In this document: piece after piece, positions 1-7,700 of the stretch
Layout: every line of letters begins with the position of its first letter
How positions within the stretch are numbered: the first letter of the stretch is position 1
Origin: Paraktedonobacter carboxidivorans
Lineage (GTDB): Bacteria > Chloroflexota > Ktedonobacteria > Ktedonobacterales > Ktedonobacteraceae
Direction of reading: 5' to 3'
DNA: 64,000 nt
NCBI GenBank assembly: GCA_041156125.1
Contig: JBEVTI010000018.1
Coordinates: 31,879 to 95,878 of the forward strand
The notes under the pieces: generated by a model
The model's input: only the letters and a program-made list of their open reading frames with translations
The model's database searches: none
Told to the model about the DNA's origin: nothing
Position numbers and translations under genes: made by a program

Positions 1-300
1 GCCAATCCCCAGCCAGCCAGTGTAGGCAGAAACATCATCAGTAAGAGTAGATAAAACTTTTTTGGAGCACCAGCATAAAAGAAAATGCCTGCGAAGGGAA
101 TATGCTCAAAAGGTCGAGTAAATATGACGCCTGTCTATCCTGAGTTGTGCCTTACATTGACCTCTGGGAGGCTGGGCTAAGTAGAATTGCTGGTGGTAAT
201 TGCCTACACATCAACATATTTGCCATCTGGCAGCAGGCAGATCCTGGCAGGGAGCAACATTAGTCCTGCTTTTGTAAAAGCAGGGCTAACCTCGCTTCTA
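1..300. other. Left-edge region without a confident gene
   Basis: No convincing complete gene is seen. On the minus strand from about 138 down to 1 there is an open frame with membrane-helix-like composition (a run of Leu/Met/Phe near position 30-50), but it has a stop just upstream near 140 and no standard start or ribosome site at the right place. It could be the N-terminus of a gene leaving the window on the left or a remnant. The rest of the region shows no RNA gene or repeat. Confidence 0.4.
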
Positions 301-377
301 GCATTCCCGCCCCGAAGCAAAGAAGAGGTTTGGCGCGCTGCGCGCCAAACCTCTTCTTTGCTTCGGGGCGGGAATGC
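301..377 (-). terminator. 38-bp perfect inverted repeat, terminator-like
   Basis: Two 38-base arms (301-338 and 340-377) are exact reverse complements around a single central base. The structure begins 6 bases after the stop codon of the minus-strand gene at 384-836. There is no clear T-run on either side, so it may act as a very long terminator hairpin or an RNA-end stabiliser. See the separate finding on this family of structures. Confidence 0.75.
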
Positions 378-383
378 CAAGTC

Positions 384-836
384 TTAAAGATGCTGGCAAC
401 GCAGCGAGATGATCCCTGGGGCAAAATGATTGGCTTTTTGCAAATATTCTTGCTCATTTGCCTCAATCATCAACTTATGCATTACAACCACGTCCCCATC
501 CGGTAATGGCTCGGCGGGTTGCAAGCAAAGTTCCATGACCGCGCAACCCTTTTCATAAACCTTCACCAATCCACCGGAGCCAGGAATGCGGTAAATCCTG
601 TTCTCTATTGAAGGGCTGTGGACCTCCAGGTAGCCAAATTTCATTAATTGCTGGTACTGACCTTCGGAAAGCATTTCACGTAGCAGGACCTTGGCGCGAC
701 TCTCCGCTGAAAGGTGTTCGCTCATCGATTCGCGAAAACGTCCAACTCGGCCATCGGGAGTCTGCGAGAGGTAATAGATGGCTAGCAGCAGAAAAAGCAG
801 CCAGATACCTAAAAAGAGGCTCAGTGTTTGCAGCAT
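384..836 (-). CDS. Hypothetical protein with N-terminal membrane anchor
   Basis: 150 residues. Residues 4-24 form one strongly hydrophobic helix, followed by a soluble domain of about 120 residues. That domain has a conserved-looking core: a helix ending in GYLEV, then SPS, a Tyr-Arg-Ile-Pro segment, and a C-terminal helix rich in Glu. I recall similar small domains in Chloroflexi and Planctomycetes hypotheticals but no function. The start is supported by an AGGAGGG ribosome site 7 bases upstream, which contains the stop codon of the preceding 81-residue gene, so the two are translationally coupled. The gene ends directly at a 38-bp inverted repeat. Confidence 0.75.
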   Translation of the reverse strand: MLQTLSLFLGIWLLFLLLAIYYLSQTPDGRVGRFRESMSEHLSAESRAKVLLREMLSEGQYQQLMKFGYLEVHSPSIENRIYRIPGSGGLVKVYEKGCAVMELCLQPAEPLPDGDVVVMHKLMIEANEQEYLQKANHFAPGIISLRCQHL

Positions 837-847
837 AACCAGCCCTC

Positions 848-1093
848 CTAGCCACCTACGACGCGAGGCACCATGACTATTTGCTCAGCAGTATGATCAA
901 ACTGCTCAATCCGCTCTACAGGTTTGCCGGACTCGACTTTGAAGGCGGTCGCGCCTCTTGCGCGCTCCGTGTGAAAAATGCGCTCAGCTTCACGTATCGC
1001 TGCAGCGGCCTCTGTATCCCCAGCTTCGGCCTTCTGCTGATTCCATACTACCCGCTCATCACCACGCTGGGACATAATCCGTAGCATACCCAT
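848..1093 (-). CDS. Small hypothetical protein
   Basis: 81 residues, soluble, Glu/Ala-rich central helix, then a C-terminal segment ending VPRVVGG. No signal peptide or membrane helix. A GGAAGG ribosome site lies about 10 bases upstream of the ATG. It is the first gene of a two-gene unit: its TAG stop falls inside the ribosome site of the membrane-anchored gene at 384-836, implying the two products are made together. Family and function are not recognised. Confidence 0.65.
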   Translation of the reverse strand: MGMLRIMSQRGDERVVWNQQKAEAGDTEAAAAIREAERIFHTERARGATAFKVESGKPVERIEQFDHTAEQIVMVPRVVGG

Positions 1094-1223
1094 AGTCTGT
1101 CTGCCTTCCTTTTTGTTTGCACCTAAACATACTCGATTGAAGTGAATTCTTTATACTCTGCCTTCCTTCTCCAACCGAGCGACCGACACACACTGGAATA
1201 GATTGAGCATAGCACGCAAGTGC

Positions 1224-2138
1224 TTAGTGAGTCAAGGGCAACAATATCCTATGAGCTTGCAAAACATCGCGTGTAACCTCTAAAAAGGCCTGGAGCGCCG
1301 GAGAAACCCACTTGTCTTTATGCCAGAGCATCTGAATCACGGCGCTGAATTCTTGATCCTCCCAGTTGAGCCTGACCAGGCTCCCGGCTTCCAATTCGCG
1401 GGCAACGGTCATGGCCGGCAAAAAGGCAATACCCATCGCGGCAATGGCACATTGCTTGATAGCCTCAATCCCCTCAAATTCTAGATGGGTGAAGACACGC
1501 AGTCCAGCTTCGTTCAAATCCCGCTCCAGCGCGTTACGATAGGCGCAGCCCATTTCAGTCAGAAGAAATTGCTCATCTTCTAGATCATGGGAACTGACTG
1601 AGACTCGCCTGGCAAGGCGATGATCTGGAGAGACCAGCAGATAAAGCGGCGCCGGCGCGAGAGTCTCTATAGTTAAAGCGGTAGAATGCTGCGGGTCATC
1701 GATGATAAAACCGAGATCCACATCTCCTTCGCTGACGCCGCGCCGAATATCAGAAAATGTGCTTGAACGAAAGAGCAGTTTGACCTGTGGAAAACCCTTG
1801 CGAAAGCGGCTAAGCACCTCTGGCAAACAATAGGTACAAATACTCTCCGGGGCTGTAATGGTCAACGTGCCCATAGGAATGTCCCCACCCATGACCACGC
1901 TGCGCGCCTCTTCACTTAAATTAAGTATCTTATTCGCGTAAGGCACCAGGCGCGTTCCTGCGTCTGTCAAGGCTACACGCTTGCCCAGACGATCAAAAAG
2001 TCGCACACCCAGTTCTTCTTCCAGACCCTGAATCTGAGCGGTAACGCTCGACTGCACGTAGTTCAGTGCCTGAGCCGTGCGGCTAAAACTTAATGTCTCG
2101 GCTACCATCCGAAAGGTCAACAACTGACGCAGTTCCAT
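1224..2138 (-). CDS. LysR-family transcriptional regulator
   Basis: 304 residues from the ATG at 2138, chosen because AGAGGAGAG lies 7 bases upstream and the helix-turn-helix starts at once (MELRQLLTF). A longer frame to 2183 adds 15 residues without a ribosome site. Residues 1-60 are the winged HTH (SFSRTAQALNYVQSSVTAQI), followed by the LysR substrate-binding domain to the end (effector pocket around TITAPESICTYCLPEVL). LysR proteins usually act on a divergent neighbour. Here that is the 43-residue membrane protein at 2294, with about 155 bases of AT-rich intergenic DNA between them. The effector is unknown. Confidence 0.9.
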   Translation of the reverse strand: MELRQLLTFRMVAETLSFSRTAQALNYVQSSVTAQIQGLEEELGVRLFDRLGKRVALTDAGTRLVPYANKILNLSEEARSVVMGGDIPMGTLTITAPESICTYCLPEVLSRFRKGFPQVKLLFRSSTFSDIRRGVSEGDVDLGFIIDDPQHSTALTIETLAPAPLYLLVSPDHRLARRVSVSSHDLEDEQFLLTEMGCAYRNALERDLNEAGLRVFTHLEFEGIEAIKQCAIAAMGIAFLPAMTVARELEAGSLVRLNWEDQEFSAVIQMLWHKDKWVSPALQAFLEVTRDVLQAHRILLPLTH

Positions 2139-2187
2139 GGCTCTCCTCTTATCATTTTTTTCGATGGTTATGATCAAAATCAATTTC

Positions 2188-2217
2188 TTGACTTAATAGT
2201 ACCATATAGCTTACACT
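2188..2217 (+). promoter_or_regulatory. Candidate sigma-70 promoter for the small membrane protein
   Basis: TTGACT at 2188-2193 and TACACT at 2212-2217 with an 18-base spacer, followed by about 76 bases to the ATG at 2294. It lies in the LysR divergent gap, where a LysR regulator would normally bind. Seen by eye only. Confidence 0.35.
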
Positions 2218-2293
2218 TTAAACAAGTGATATCACACAAGAAAAAGGACTCGTAGATAGAAACAAGGATACGCTCTCATCAGAGGAAAAAGGC

Positions 2294-2425
2294 ATGGAAT
2301 TCTTAATTTTTACACTTATTCTAATTTTATTAGACCTCGCAGCCTGGCGTTGGGGCGCGGATAGCCGCGATAGCATTGACAGCCCCGAGTGGAGACGGCG
2401 CCAACTCAGAACCAGGGCACTGTAG
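2294..2425 (+). CDS. 43-residue single-pass membrane protein
   Basis: A short gene: start ATG at 2294 with AGAGGA 7 bases upstream, stop TAG at 2423. The product starts with an almost purely Leu/Ile/Phe helix (MEFLIFTLILILLDLAA), followed by WRWGADSRDSIDSPEWRRR and a basic tail. The pattern of Leu-rich helix plus a W-G-x-D-S-R-D motif and a closing Glu-Trp-x-x-Arg-Arg is one I associate with small conserved membrane proteins in Chloroflexi. It is divergent from the LysR gene and shares a bidirectional hairpin with the convergent kinase gene at 2492. Function unknown. Confidence 0.6.
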   Translation: MEFLIFTLILILLDLAAWRWGADSRDSIDSPEWRRRQLRTRAL

Positions 2426-2435
2426 ATTTGTAAAC

Positions 2436-2476
2436 CAGTAGAGAGGTAAACGACTTGCACGTTTACCTCTCTACTG
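2436..2476. terminator. 17-bp inverted repeat between convergent genes
   Basis: Arms 2436-2452 and 2460-2476 are exact reverse complements with a 7-base loop. It lies 10 bases after the stop of the small + gene and 15 bases after the stop of the - strand kinase, so it can serve both. Confidence 0.75.
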
Positions 2477-2491
2477 CTTAGAGGGCAAAAA

Positions 2492-3718
2492 CTACTGGCG
2501 CATGGGTGCCAGTCTAAACACGAAGGTGCTACCAGCGCCGAGCATGCTTTCAACTGATACCTGGCCACCGTGGAGTTCAATGATCAGCTTGACAATCGCC
2601 AGGCCCAGGCCTTGACCACTGGTTCGGCCTCCTTCAGCGGCAGGAATCTGAAAGAAGCGCTCGAAAATGCGCGCGTGATATTCAGGGGCAATGCCAACGC
2701 CAGTATCGCAGACGCGCACCTCAAGCAGTTGCTCGCCTTTATCTTCAGACGCGGGCAAGATACGCGCACTGACTGTCACACTACCTCCAGCCGGGGTAAA
2801 ACGCAAAGCATTGATCAGCAGATTACGTAGCACCTGCTGAGTGCGCACTGTATCGAGCAGTAGAAGCGGTAGATGCGCGGGCAGCCTGGACTGCAAAGTC
2901 ACCTGGCCATCCTGAGCGGTAAGCTCCAGTTCTTCAATGGCGGCATCTACCAGTTCCCCTAGAGACGCTGGCACCCGATGCAAGCGTAGTTGTCTGGCAT
3001 CAGCGCGCGAAGCCAGGAGAAGATCTTCAAGCAACGCGTAGAGATGCTCACTGCCCGCACGAGCGCGGCGCAGAAATTCATGCTGCTGCTCGTTTGTCTC
3101 ACCCGCGATACCCTCAAGGAGCAGATCCAGGTAGCCATTAATCGTATTTAAGGGTGAGCGCAATTCATGCGTCACCAGGGAAAGAAAATTCGCCTTCATA
3201 CGATTGGCGTCGCGCACCATCTCTGCCCGGCGCGCATTACTCGTAGCAAGAGTCACTTGCTCAGCTAGCAGAGCCAGCACGCGTATATGTTCAGGAGGAA
3301 AGGCATCCTGACAGGGGTCACAAGCAATCAGCCAGCCCTGTACTCGCTCCTGTTCAAGCAGAGGCAGACAGGCCAGGCTACATTTCGCCTCCCCAACTAG
3401 TGGCTGCATGCGCGCATCCAGGCGCACATCGCGCAGGATAAGTGCTTCGCGCTGCTCAGCAAAAGCAGCTAGCGGCCCCTGGAGTAGTGGAAAAGCTATC
3501 CTCAGCTCTTTCAGAGGATCTTGCCCGCTGGGCAGGAAAACCAGATCGACGCCCGCGTCATCCAGCAAGGCTACCGTGCAATCAGTCAGATGGAGTAATT
3601 CAATCGCATTGCAGGCGATTTTCTGAACGATTCCGGCCAGTGCGGACCACTCACCTCCAATAGAGTGAAAGGGAGAAATTAATGGATGCTGAGCATGGGA
3701 GGTGGGTTGTGCAGTCAT
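2492..3718 (-). CDS. GAF-domain sensor histidine kinase
   Basis: 408 residues from ATG 3718 (GGAAGGACG 6 bases upstream; the frame extends to 3733 but without a better site). Residues about 20-165 form a GAF-like sensor domain with no membrane helix, so sensing is cytoplasmic. The HisKA helix carries the phosphoacceptor His184 in VTHELRSPLN. The ATPase domain shows the N box (LLINALRFTP), G1 (DTGVGI) and G2 (GQGLGLAI). It is the third gene of a minus-strand unit after the response regulator (5618-6358) and transmembrane kinase (3869-5587). It could feed the same regulator or an unlinked one. Confidence 0.9.
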   Translation of the reverse strand: MTAQPTSHAQHPLISPFHSIGGEWSALAGIVQKIACNAIELLHLTDCTVALLDDAGVDLVFLPSGQDPLKELRIAFPLLQGPLAAFAEQREALILRDVRLDARMQPLVGEAKCSLACLPLLEQERVQGWLIACDPCQDAFPPEHIRVLALLAEQVTLATSNARRAEMVRDANRMKANFLSLVTHELRSPLNTINGYLDLLLEGIAGETNEQQHEFLRRARAGSEHLYALLEDLLLASRADARQLRLHRVPASLGELVDAAIEELELTAQDGQVTLQSRLPAHLPLLLLDTVRTQQVLRNLLINALRFTPAGGSVTVSARILPASEDKGEQLLEVRVCDTGVGIAPEYHARIFERFFQIPAAEGGRTSGQGLGLAIVKLIIELHGGQVSVESMLGAGSTFVFRLAPMRQ

Positions 3719-3868
3719 CGAACGTCCTTCCACAGATCTTTCTTAGAGCGTGACAGACAGAAAAATAGCTTTAAAAACTCGGAGAGCCAGACAAAACCAG
3801 GGCGAGAAAGAGCTTCCAACACAATACGCACAGTATATCATCTGGGAGCAAGAGGAAGCGGATAATGT

Positions 3869-5587
3869 CTATATGCCGGGTGAGCGTTTAAGCACTGGCA
3901 TGGTCTTCTCTTGCTCTGGTAAACTGCCCGAAGTGCGCGGATTTTTTAGCTGCTGAGATGGATTGGTGGCGAGCGCGGCTGACTTCAAAGCAAGCGGCAT
4001 AGTTTGCTCGACAGCAAGCTGTTCCCAATTCGCGGAGGCCAGAGGGAGAGTGAAGTTGATACGCGCTCCCGCATTGGACATATTCTCAGCCCAGACGCTG
4101 CCACCGTGAGCCTCTATGATCGCGCGCACAATCGCCAGGCCCAGACCGCTACCGCCAGTAGTGACCTGACGAGCGGGATCGGCCCGGTAGAAACGATCAA
4201 AGATGCGCGGCAGAGCTCCCGTGGGAATGCCCTGGCCACTATCGACGACGGCGATCAGCAGCATATCTTTTTGCTGGGCTGCCTCTACAGAGACATAGCC
4301 ACCGGCTGGCGTATAGCGCAAAGCGTTGCTGCATAAATTATCGAAGACGCGGCTAAGCATATCGGGATCGGCCCAGATAACTGGCAGATTATAGGCTACA
4401 TTGTTGCGAGGCTCCACATTTACGCGCTCAAATTCAGGAATCAATGCGGCGAAAACCTCATCCACCAGAGGGGCAAGACGGACAGCGCGGCGCTGAGGTT
4501 GCATAGCCCCGGCCTCGGCCTTCGCCATCATATGCAGATCCTTGACCAGACGACGCAGGCGCAGGGTTTCGCGCATAATAATACGCCCGGTCTCCTGGAA
4601 ATCTTCACGGTTCTGACTGATACCATCCGCGAGCGCCTCGCCGAGTCCAGCGATGGCTGTCAGCGGTGTCGCCAGATCGTGCGTCACATTCATAATTAAT
4701 TCACGACGACGCAATTCTTGTTGCTGGAGTTCGGCCACATCCTGCTGCAGACGGGCAGCCATCTCATTAAACACGTTGGCCAGTTCACCTAACTCACCGC
4801 GCGCACCAGTTACCACGCGCGCGCTATAGTTACCCTCCGCCAGCACTTGCGCGGTACCAGTCAATTTGGCCAGTGGGCGCGTAATTGTGCGCGAAAAGAG
4901 GATCGCGGCCAGAGCAGCCAATAAAACGACCGCCAGCGAAACCAGTAAAATCGCCAGGTGGATATTCGTCAGAAATGGTGGCGTCGTGTTATCCACTGCC
5001 GAGCGTGGAATGACCAGTAACACCCCTATCACCTGATTAGTGCTCTCAGCATTCGCGAAAATCGGCTCAACCACAAAGGGACGCGATGCATCGTCTGCGC
5101 CATGCGCGCCGATTGCTCCCTCTGTGGTTTTCCCAGCCCGCGCTGCGTTAATAGCGATTTGAATGTGGATATAATCCCCATTGTCCAGCGACGGATCGGC
5201 GGCCAGCACAATCAACGCGCGAGGCAGGATCTGGGTTTTATTTGTTCGGGGATAAATGAGATTAAAAGTACGTCCTGGACCATAGACCAATTGCAAATAT
5301 TGTTCACCTGTGGCGCTTTGCGTAGATAATCCCGGTATATTCTCCTGTGCAGCCTGATAGAGATTGTTAGAATGCACAAATGCTTTGCCAACCCGATAAG
5401 TGACATCGTTGGCCAGGTTTATTAATTCCTGGCGCTGGTTGCCACCATAGGAAATATTGATGATGACGAGAATAATGCTAGCTAGCAAAACTGTGGCTAT
5501 GAGCGCGACCAGTGTAGAGCCCAGAGCCAGGCGCCAGCGAATACTCTGCCACCAATCTGCTTGATTTGCTCGTTGTTTGTGCTTCAT
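3869..5587 (-). CDS. Transmembrane sensor histidine kinase (HAMP, HisKA, HATPase)
   Basis: 572 residues. Two membrane helices (about 20-45 and 205-230) bracket an extracytoplasmic sensor of about 160 residues. A HAMP linker follows (RTITRPLAKLTGTAQVLAEG), then HisKA with His303 in VTHDLATPLT, and a HATPase domain (NLCSNALRYTP, DSGQGI, GSGLGLAI). The C-terminal 50 residues are an unstructured Pro/Lys-rich tail after the kinase core. It starts 30 bases after the response regulator stop, the normal arrangement for an OmpR/EnvZ-type pair. Confidence 0.93.
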   Translation of the reverse strand: MKHKQRANQADWWQSIRWRLALGSTLVALIATVLLASIILVIINISYGGNQRQELINLANDVTYRVGKAFVHSNNLYQAAQENIPGLSTQSATGEQYLQLVYGPGRTFNLIYPRTNKTQILPRALIVLAADPSLDNGDYIHIQIAINAARAGKTTEGAIGAHGADDASRPFVVEPIFANAESTNQVIGVLLVIPRSAVDNTTPPFLTNIHLAILLVSLAVVLLAALAAILFSRTITRPLAKLTGTAQVLAEGNYSARVVTGARGELGELANVFNEMAARLQQDVAELQQQELRRRELIMNVTHDLATPLTAIAGLGEALADGISQNREDFQETGRIIMRETLRLRRLVKDLHMMAKAEAGAMQPQRRAVRLAPLVDEVFAALIPEFERVNVEPRNNVAYNLPVIWADPDMLSRVFDNLCSNALRYTPAGGYVSVEAAQQKDMLLIAVVDSGQGIPTGALPRIFDRFYRADPARQVTTGGSGLGLAIVRAIIEAHGGSVWAENMSNAGARINFTLPLASANWEQLAVEQTMPLALKSAALATNPSQQLKNPRTSGSLPEQEKTMPVLKRSPGI

Positions 5588-5617
5588 GAAACTTCACCAG
5601 GTGCGACTTGGCATGGA

Positions 5618-6358
5618 CTAGAGACGCGAAGCTATCTCAAATTTATAACCTACGCGCCAGACGGTTTTGATATAACGATAATCGCTTGTGGCTTCCAGCT
5701 TCTTGCGCAGAGCGCTGATGTGGACATCAATAATGTGTCCGTCGCCGTAATAATCATAACCCCAGATCTTATTCATTAAGACTTCGCGGGTAAAAACTCT
5801 GCCAGGAGCTTGCGCGAGCAGGGCCAGGATATCAAACTCGGTAGGAGTCAGCATAATCTCTGTCCCTTTCACCTCAACCCGGCGTGAAAGAATGTCAACT
5901 AACAAACCGGGAAAAGTCAGCGCAGCTTGCTCTTGAGCAGGCTGGCTTCTTGAAACAGGCGTGCTCTGAGGCATGCTACCGTTTTCCTGAGCATTATTCA
6001 TACGGCGCAAAATCGCCCGCACCCGGCTGACCAGTTCGCGCGGACTGAAGGGTTTCACCAGATAATCATCGGCTCCCAATTCAAGTCCCTGAATGCGATC
6101 ATCCTCATCGCCACGCGCGGTCAACATCATAATCGGCGTGCGGGACCAGGAACGAATGCGGCGACAGACTTCAAAACCATCGAGGGCAGGCAACATGATA
6201 TCCAGTATCACCAGATCAGGATTCTCACGCGCGTGCAAAGCCAGTCCATCCGCGCCATCTTTCGCGGCCACTACAACATAGCCCGCATCTCTCAGATAAA
6301 GATTGAGCAAGTGAACGATGCCTTCTTCGTCTTCTATGACCAGGATTTTCTGGGGCAT
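5618..6358 (-). CDS. OmpR-family response regulator
   Basis: 246 residues. The receiver domain has acidic residues near the N-terminus (VIEDEE), phosphoacceptor Asp53 in VILDIML, and the conserved Lys in DDYLVKPFSP. A variable linker with Gln/Asn/Pro follows, then a winged-helix DNA-binding domain (LTPTEFDILALLAQ, VHISALRKKLE). It is the first gene of the unit with two kinases downstream. A 6-bp inverted repeat (arms 6422-6427 and 6433-6438) upstream could be an operator. Signal unknown. Confidence 0.95.
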   Translation of the reverse strand: MPQKILVIEDEEGIVHLLNLYLRDAGYVVVAAKDGADGLALHARENPDLVILDIMLPALDGFEVCRRIRSWSRTPIMMLTARGDEDDRIQGLELGADDYLVKPFSPRELVSRVRAILRRMNNAQENGSMPQSTPVSRSQPAQEQAALTFPGLLVDILSRRVEVKGTEIMLTPTEFDILALLAQAPGRVFTREVLMNKIWGYDYYGDGHIIDVHISALRKKLEATSDYRYIKTVWRVGYKFEIASRL

Positions 6359-6507
6359 AGCGATAACTCCTTTATAGACTGGCCTCTCGCACTTATAGTA
6401 GCACAGATAAGCACAAAAAATATAGCGCTAAACGCTATCGGTCACGCGTCTTGAGCAAATCTTGAACTTTACCCACTGATCTGGCAAAGGACTACTATGC
6501 TTATGCT

Positions 6508-6588
6508 TCTACGAGTCAAGATAGAGAAAAATGGATCTTACACAGCCAGGCTGTGTAAGATCCATTTTTCTCTATCTTGACTCGTAGA
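6508..6588 (-). terminator. 40-bp perfect inverted repeat, terminator-like
   Basis: Arms 6508-6547 and 6549-6588 are exact reverse complements around one base. The structure begins 4 bases after the stop codon of the gene at 6593-7225. This is the longest such stem in the window. Confidence 0.8.
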
Positions 6589-6592
6589 GACA

Positions 6593-7225
6593 TTATGCGG
6601 GCTGCTGGCTTTTGATCCAGTTGTCCAGTGCTTCGCCGCTCTCGAATGAAACGATCAGGGCGTAGCGTGGTTCGGGACCAGGATGCCAGGTCGCGTGCCA
6701 GAGGCGCTGCGAATCGATGACCATCTGGCGATTGCGCGGCACCGCGATGCGCGACTCTGTGGAAGGATCATGCTTATCCTCGCGCAGAATCATGTAAGAT
6801 TCGGGATTGTCGGTTAATTGCAGCCAGGAGCGCACAACCCAGCCCTCGCCAGCGGGGTTAAGGCGGTTGTTATCATCAAGGTGCAGGTTATGCACTGCCT
6901 CTTCATAGGTGTTGGGATTCAACTTGATAATGCGAACACGCCCATAATTCGCTTTCACATTCTCCGTCCACCTGACCAGGGTCGGACAAATCTCGGCATT
7001 TTTGGTCCAGATGCCATCTTTGTCCGGCTTGCCATGATCCCAGAAGCCGGCGCACTCCATCTCGCCACGAGCGGAAGCGATGGGAGCGAAGTTCGTATCA
7101 CCACCGCTTTTCCAGTCCATATATTCAAGGCCGTTCCACTCTTCCAGCGGAATAGCCGGGCCAGCGTAATCCTTCAGGACCACGAAACCTTTCTCTTCCA
7201 TAACATCTAATTTGACGTGCGACAT
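6593..7225 (-). CDS. Hypothetical protein, possible Fe(II)/2-oxoglutarate oxygenase-like fold
   Basis: 210 residues from ATG 7225 (GAAGGAG 5 bases upstream; the longer frame to 7273 has no ribosome site). The second half contains a His-x-Asp pair (NLHLDDNN, about residue 130), a Gly/Trp-rich strand segment, a further His in RLWHATWHPG and an Arg shortly after (PEPRYALI). This order of ligands resembles the double-stranded beta-helix oxygenases, but no family match was recognised with certainty. No signal peptide. It is a single-gene unit closed by a 40-bp inverted repeat. Confidence 0.6.
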   Translation of the reverse strand: MSHVKLDVMEEKGFVVLKDYAGPAIPLEEWNGLEYMDWKSGGDTNFAPIASARGEMECAGFWDHGKPDKDGIWTKNAEICPTLVRWTENVKANYGRVRIIKLNPNTYEEAVHNLHLDDNNRLNPAGEGWVVRSWLQLTDNPESYMILREDKHDPSTESRIAVPRNRQMVIDSQRLWHATWHPGPEPRYALIVSFESGEALDNWIKSQQPA

Positions 7226-7700
7226 GTTAACTCCTTCAATTCGTTTCAAGAACCTGTAGCAGCATCGCTCCACGGGTCTCTACGTGGGCTGATGAAATAT
7301 CTCAGGTAGCCCGAGAAGATCATTCCAGGCCCCTCATTGGACGGATACAGCGTCAGATTTCCCACGCCTATGTATCCCATCCATTGCCATTCTATCATAC
7401 AACAAACGTACTGTGCTTACCCTTTATCGCTGCAACATTGTGCGTTTATCAAACTAACCTGCTAAGGATTTTCGGGCCAGGAAAGATAGCCCAGATGGAA
7501 TGCTCGTCAGGTCGCATGCACTAATGCAGGCTGCGGGTTAGCGAGAGCAGCATGCTGATCCGCTGAACACGACCCCCGCTTGAGTTTCACACGGAGCAAG
7601 CCCAGGAAAAGTTCTCTTTGAGATGCTATGATAAGTGCAGCGAGCGCATCGTCACGCCGTTGTGTAATGCTCACTGGTATAGCCAGGAAGGAGTTTGTCC
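7226..7700. other. Divergent intergenic region, no gene seen
   Basis: 475 bases between the divergent genes at 6593-7225 and 7701-9365. Frames here are short, lack ribosome sites, and have no protein-like composition. No riboswitch, repeat or RNA gene was recognised; the region presumably holds both promoters. Confidence 0.5.

Noticed and set aside
1..138. Minus-strand membrane-like frame at the left edge
   Set aside because: Stop codon just upstream and no standard start or ribosome site; may be a partial gene but cannot be supported from this window.
2218..2580. 120-residue minus-strand frame overlapping the kinase end
   Set aside because: It overlaps the kinase 3' end, the hairpin and the small + gene on the opposite strand, with no ribosome site; a shadow of those features.
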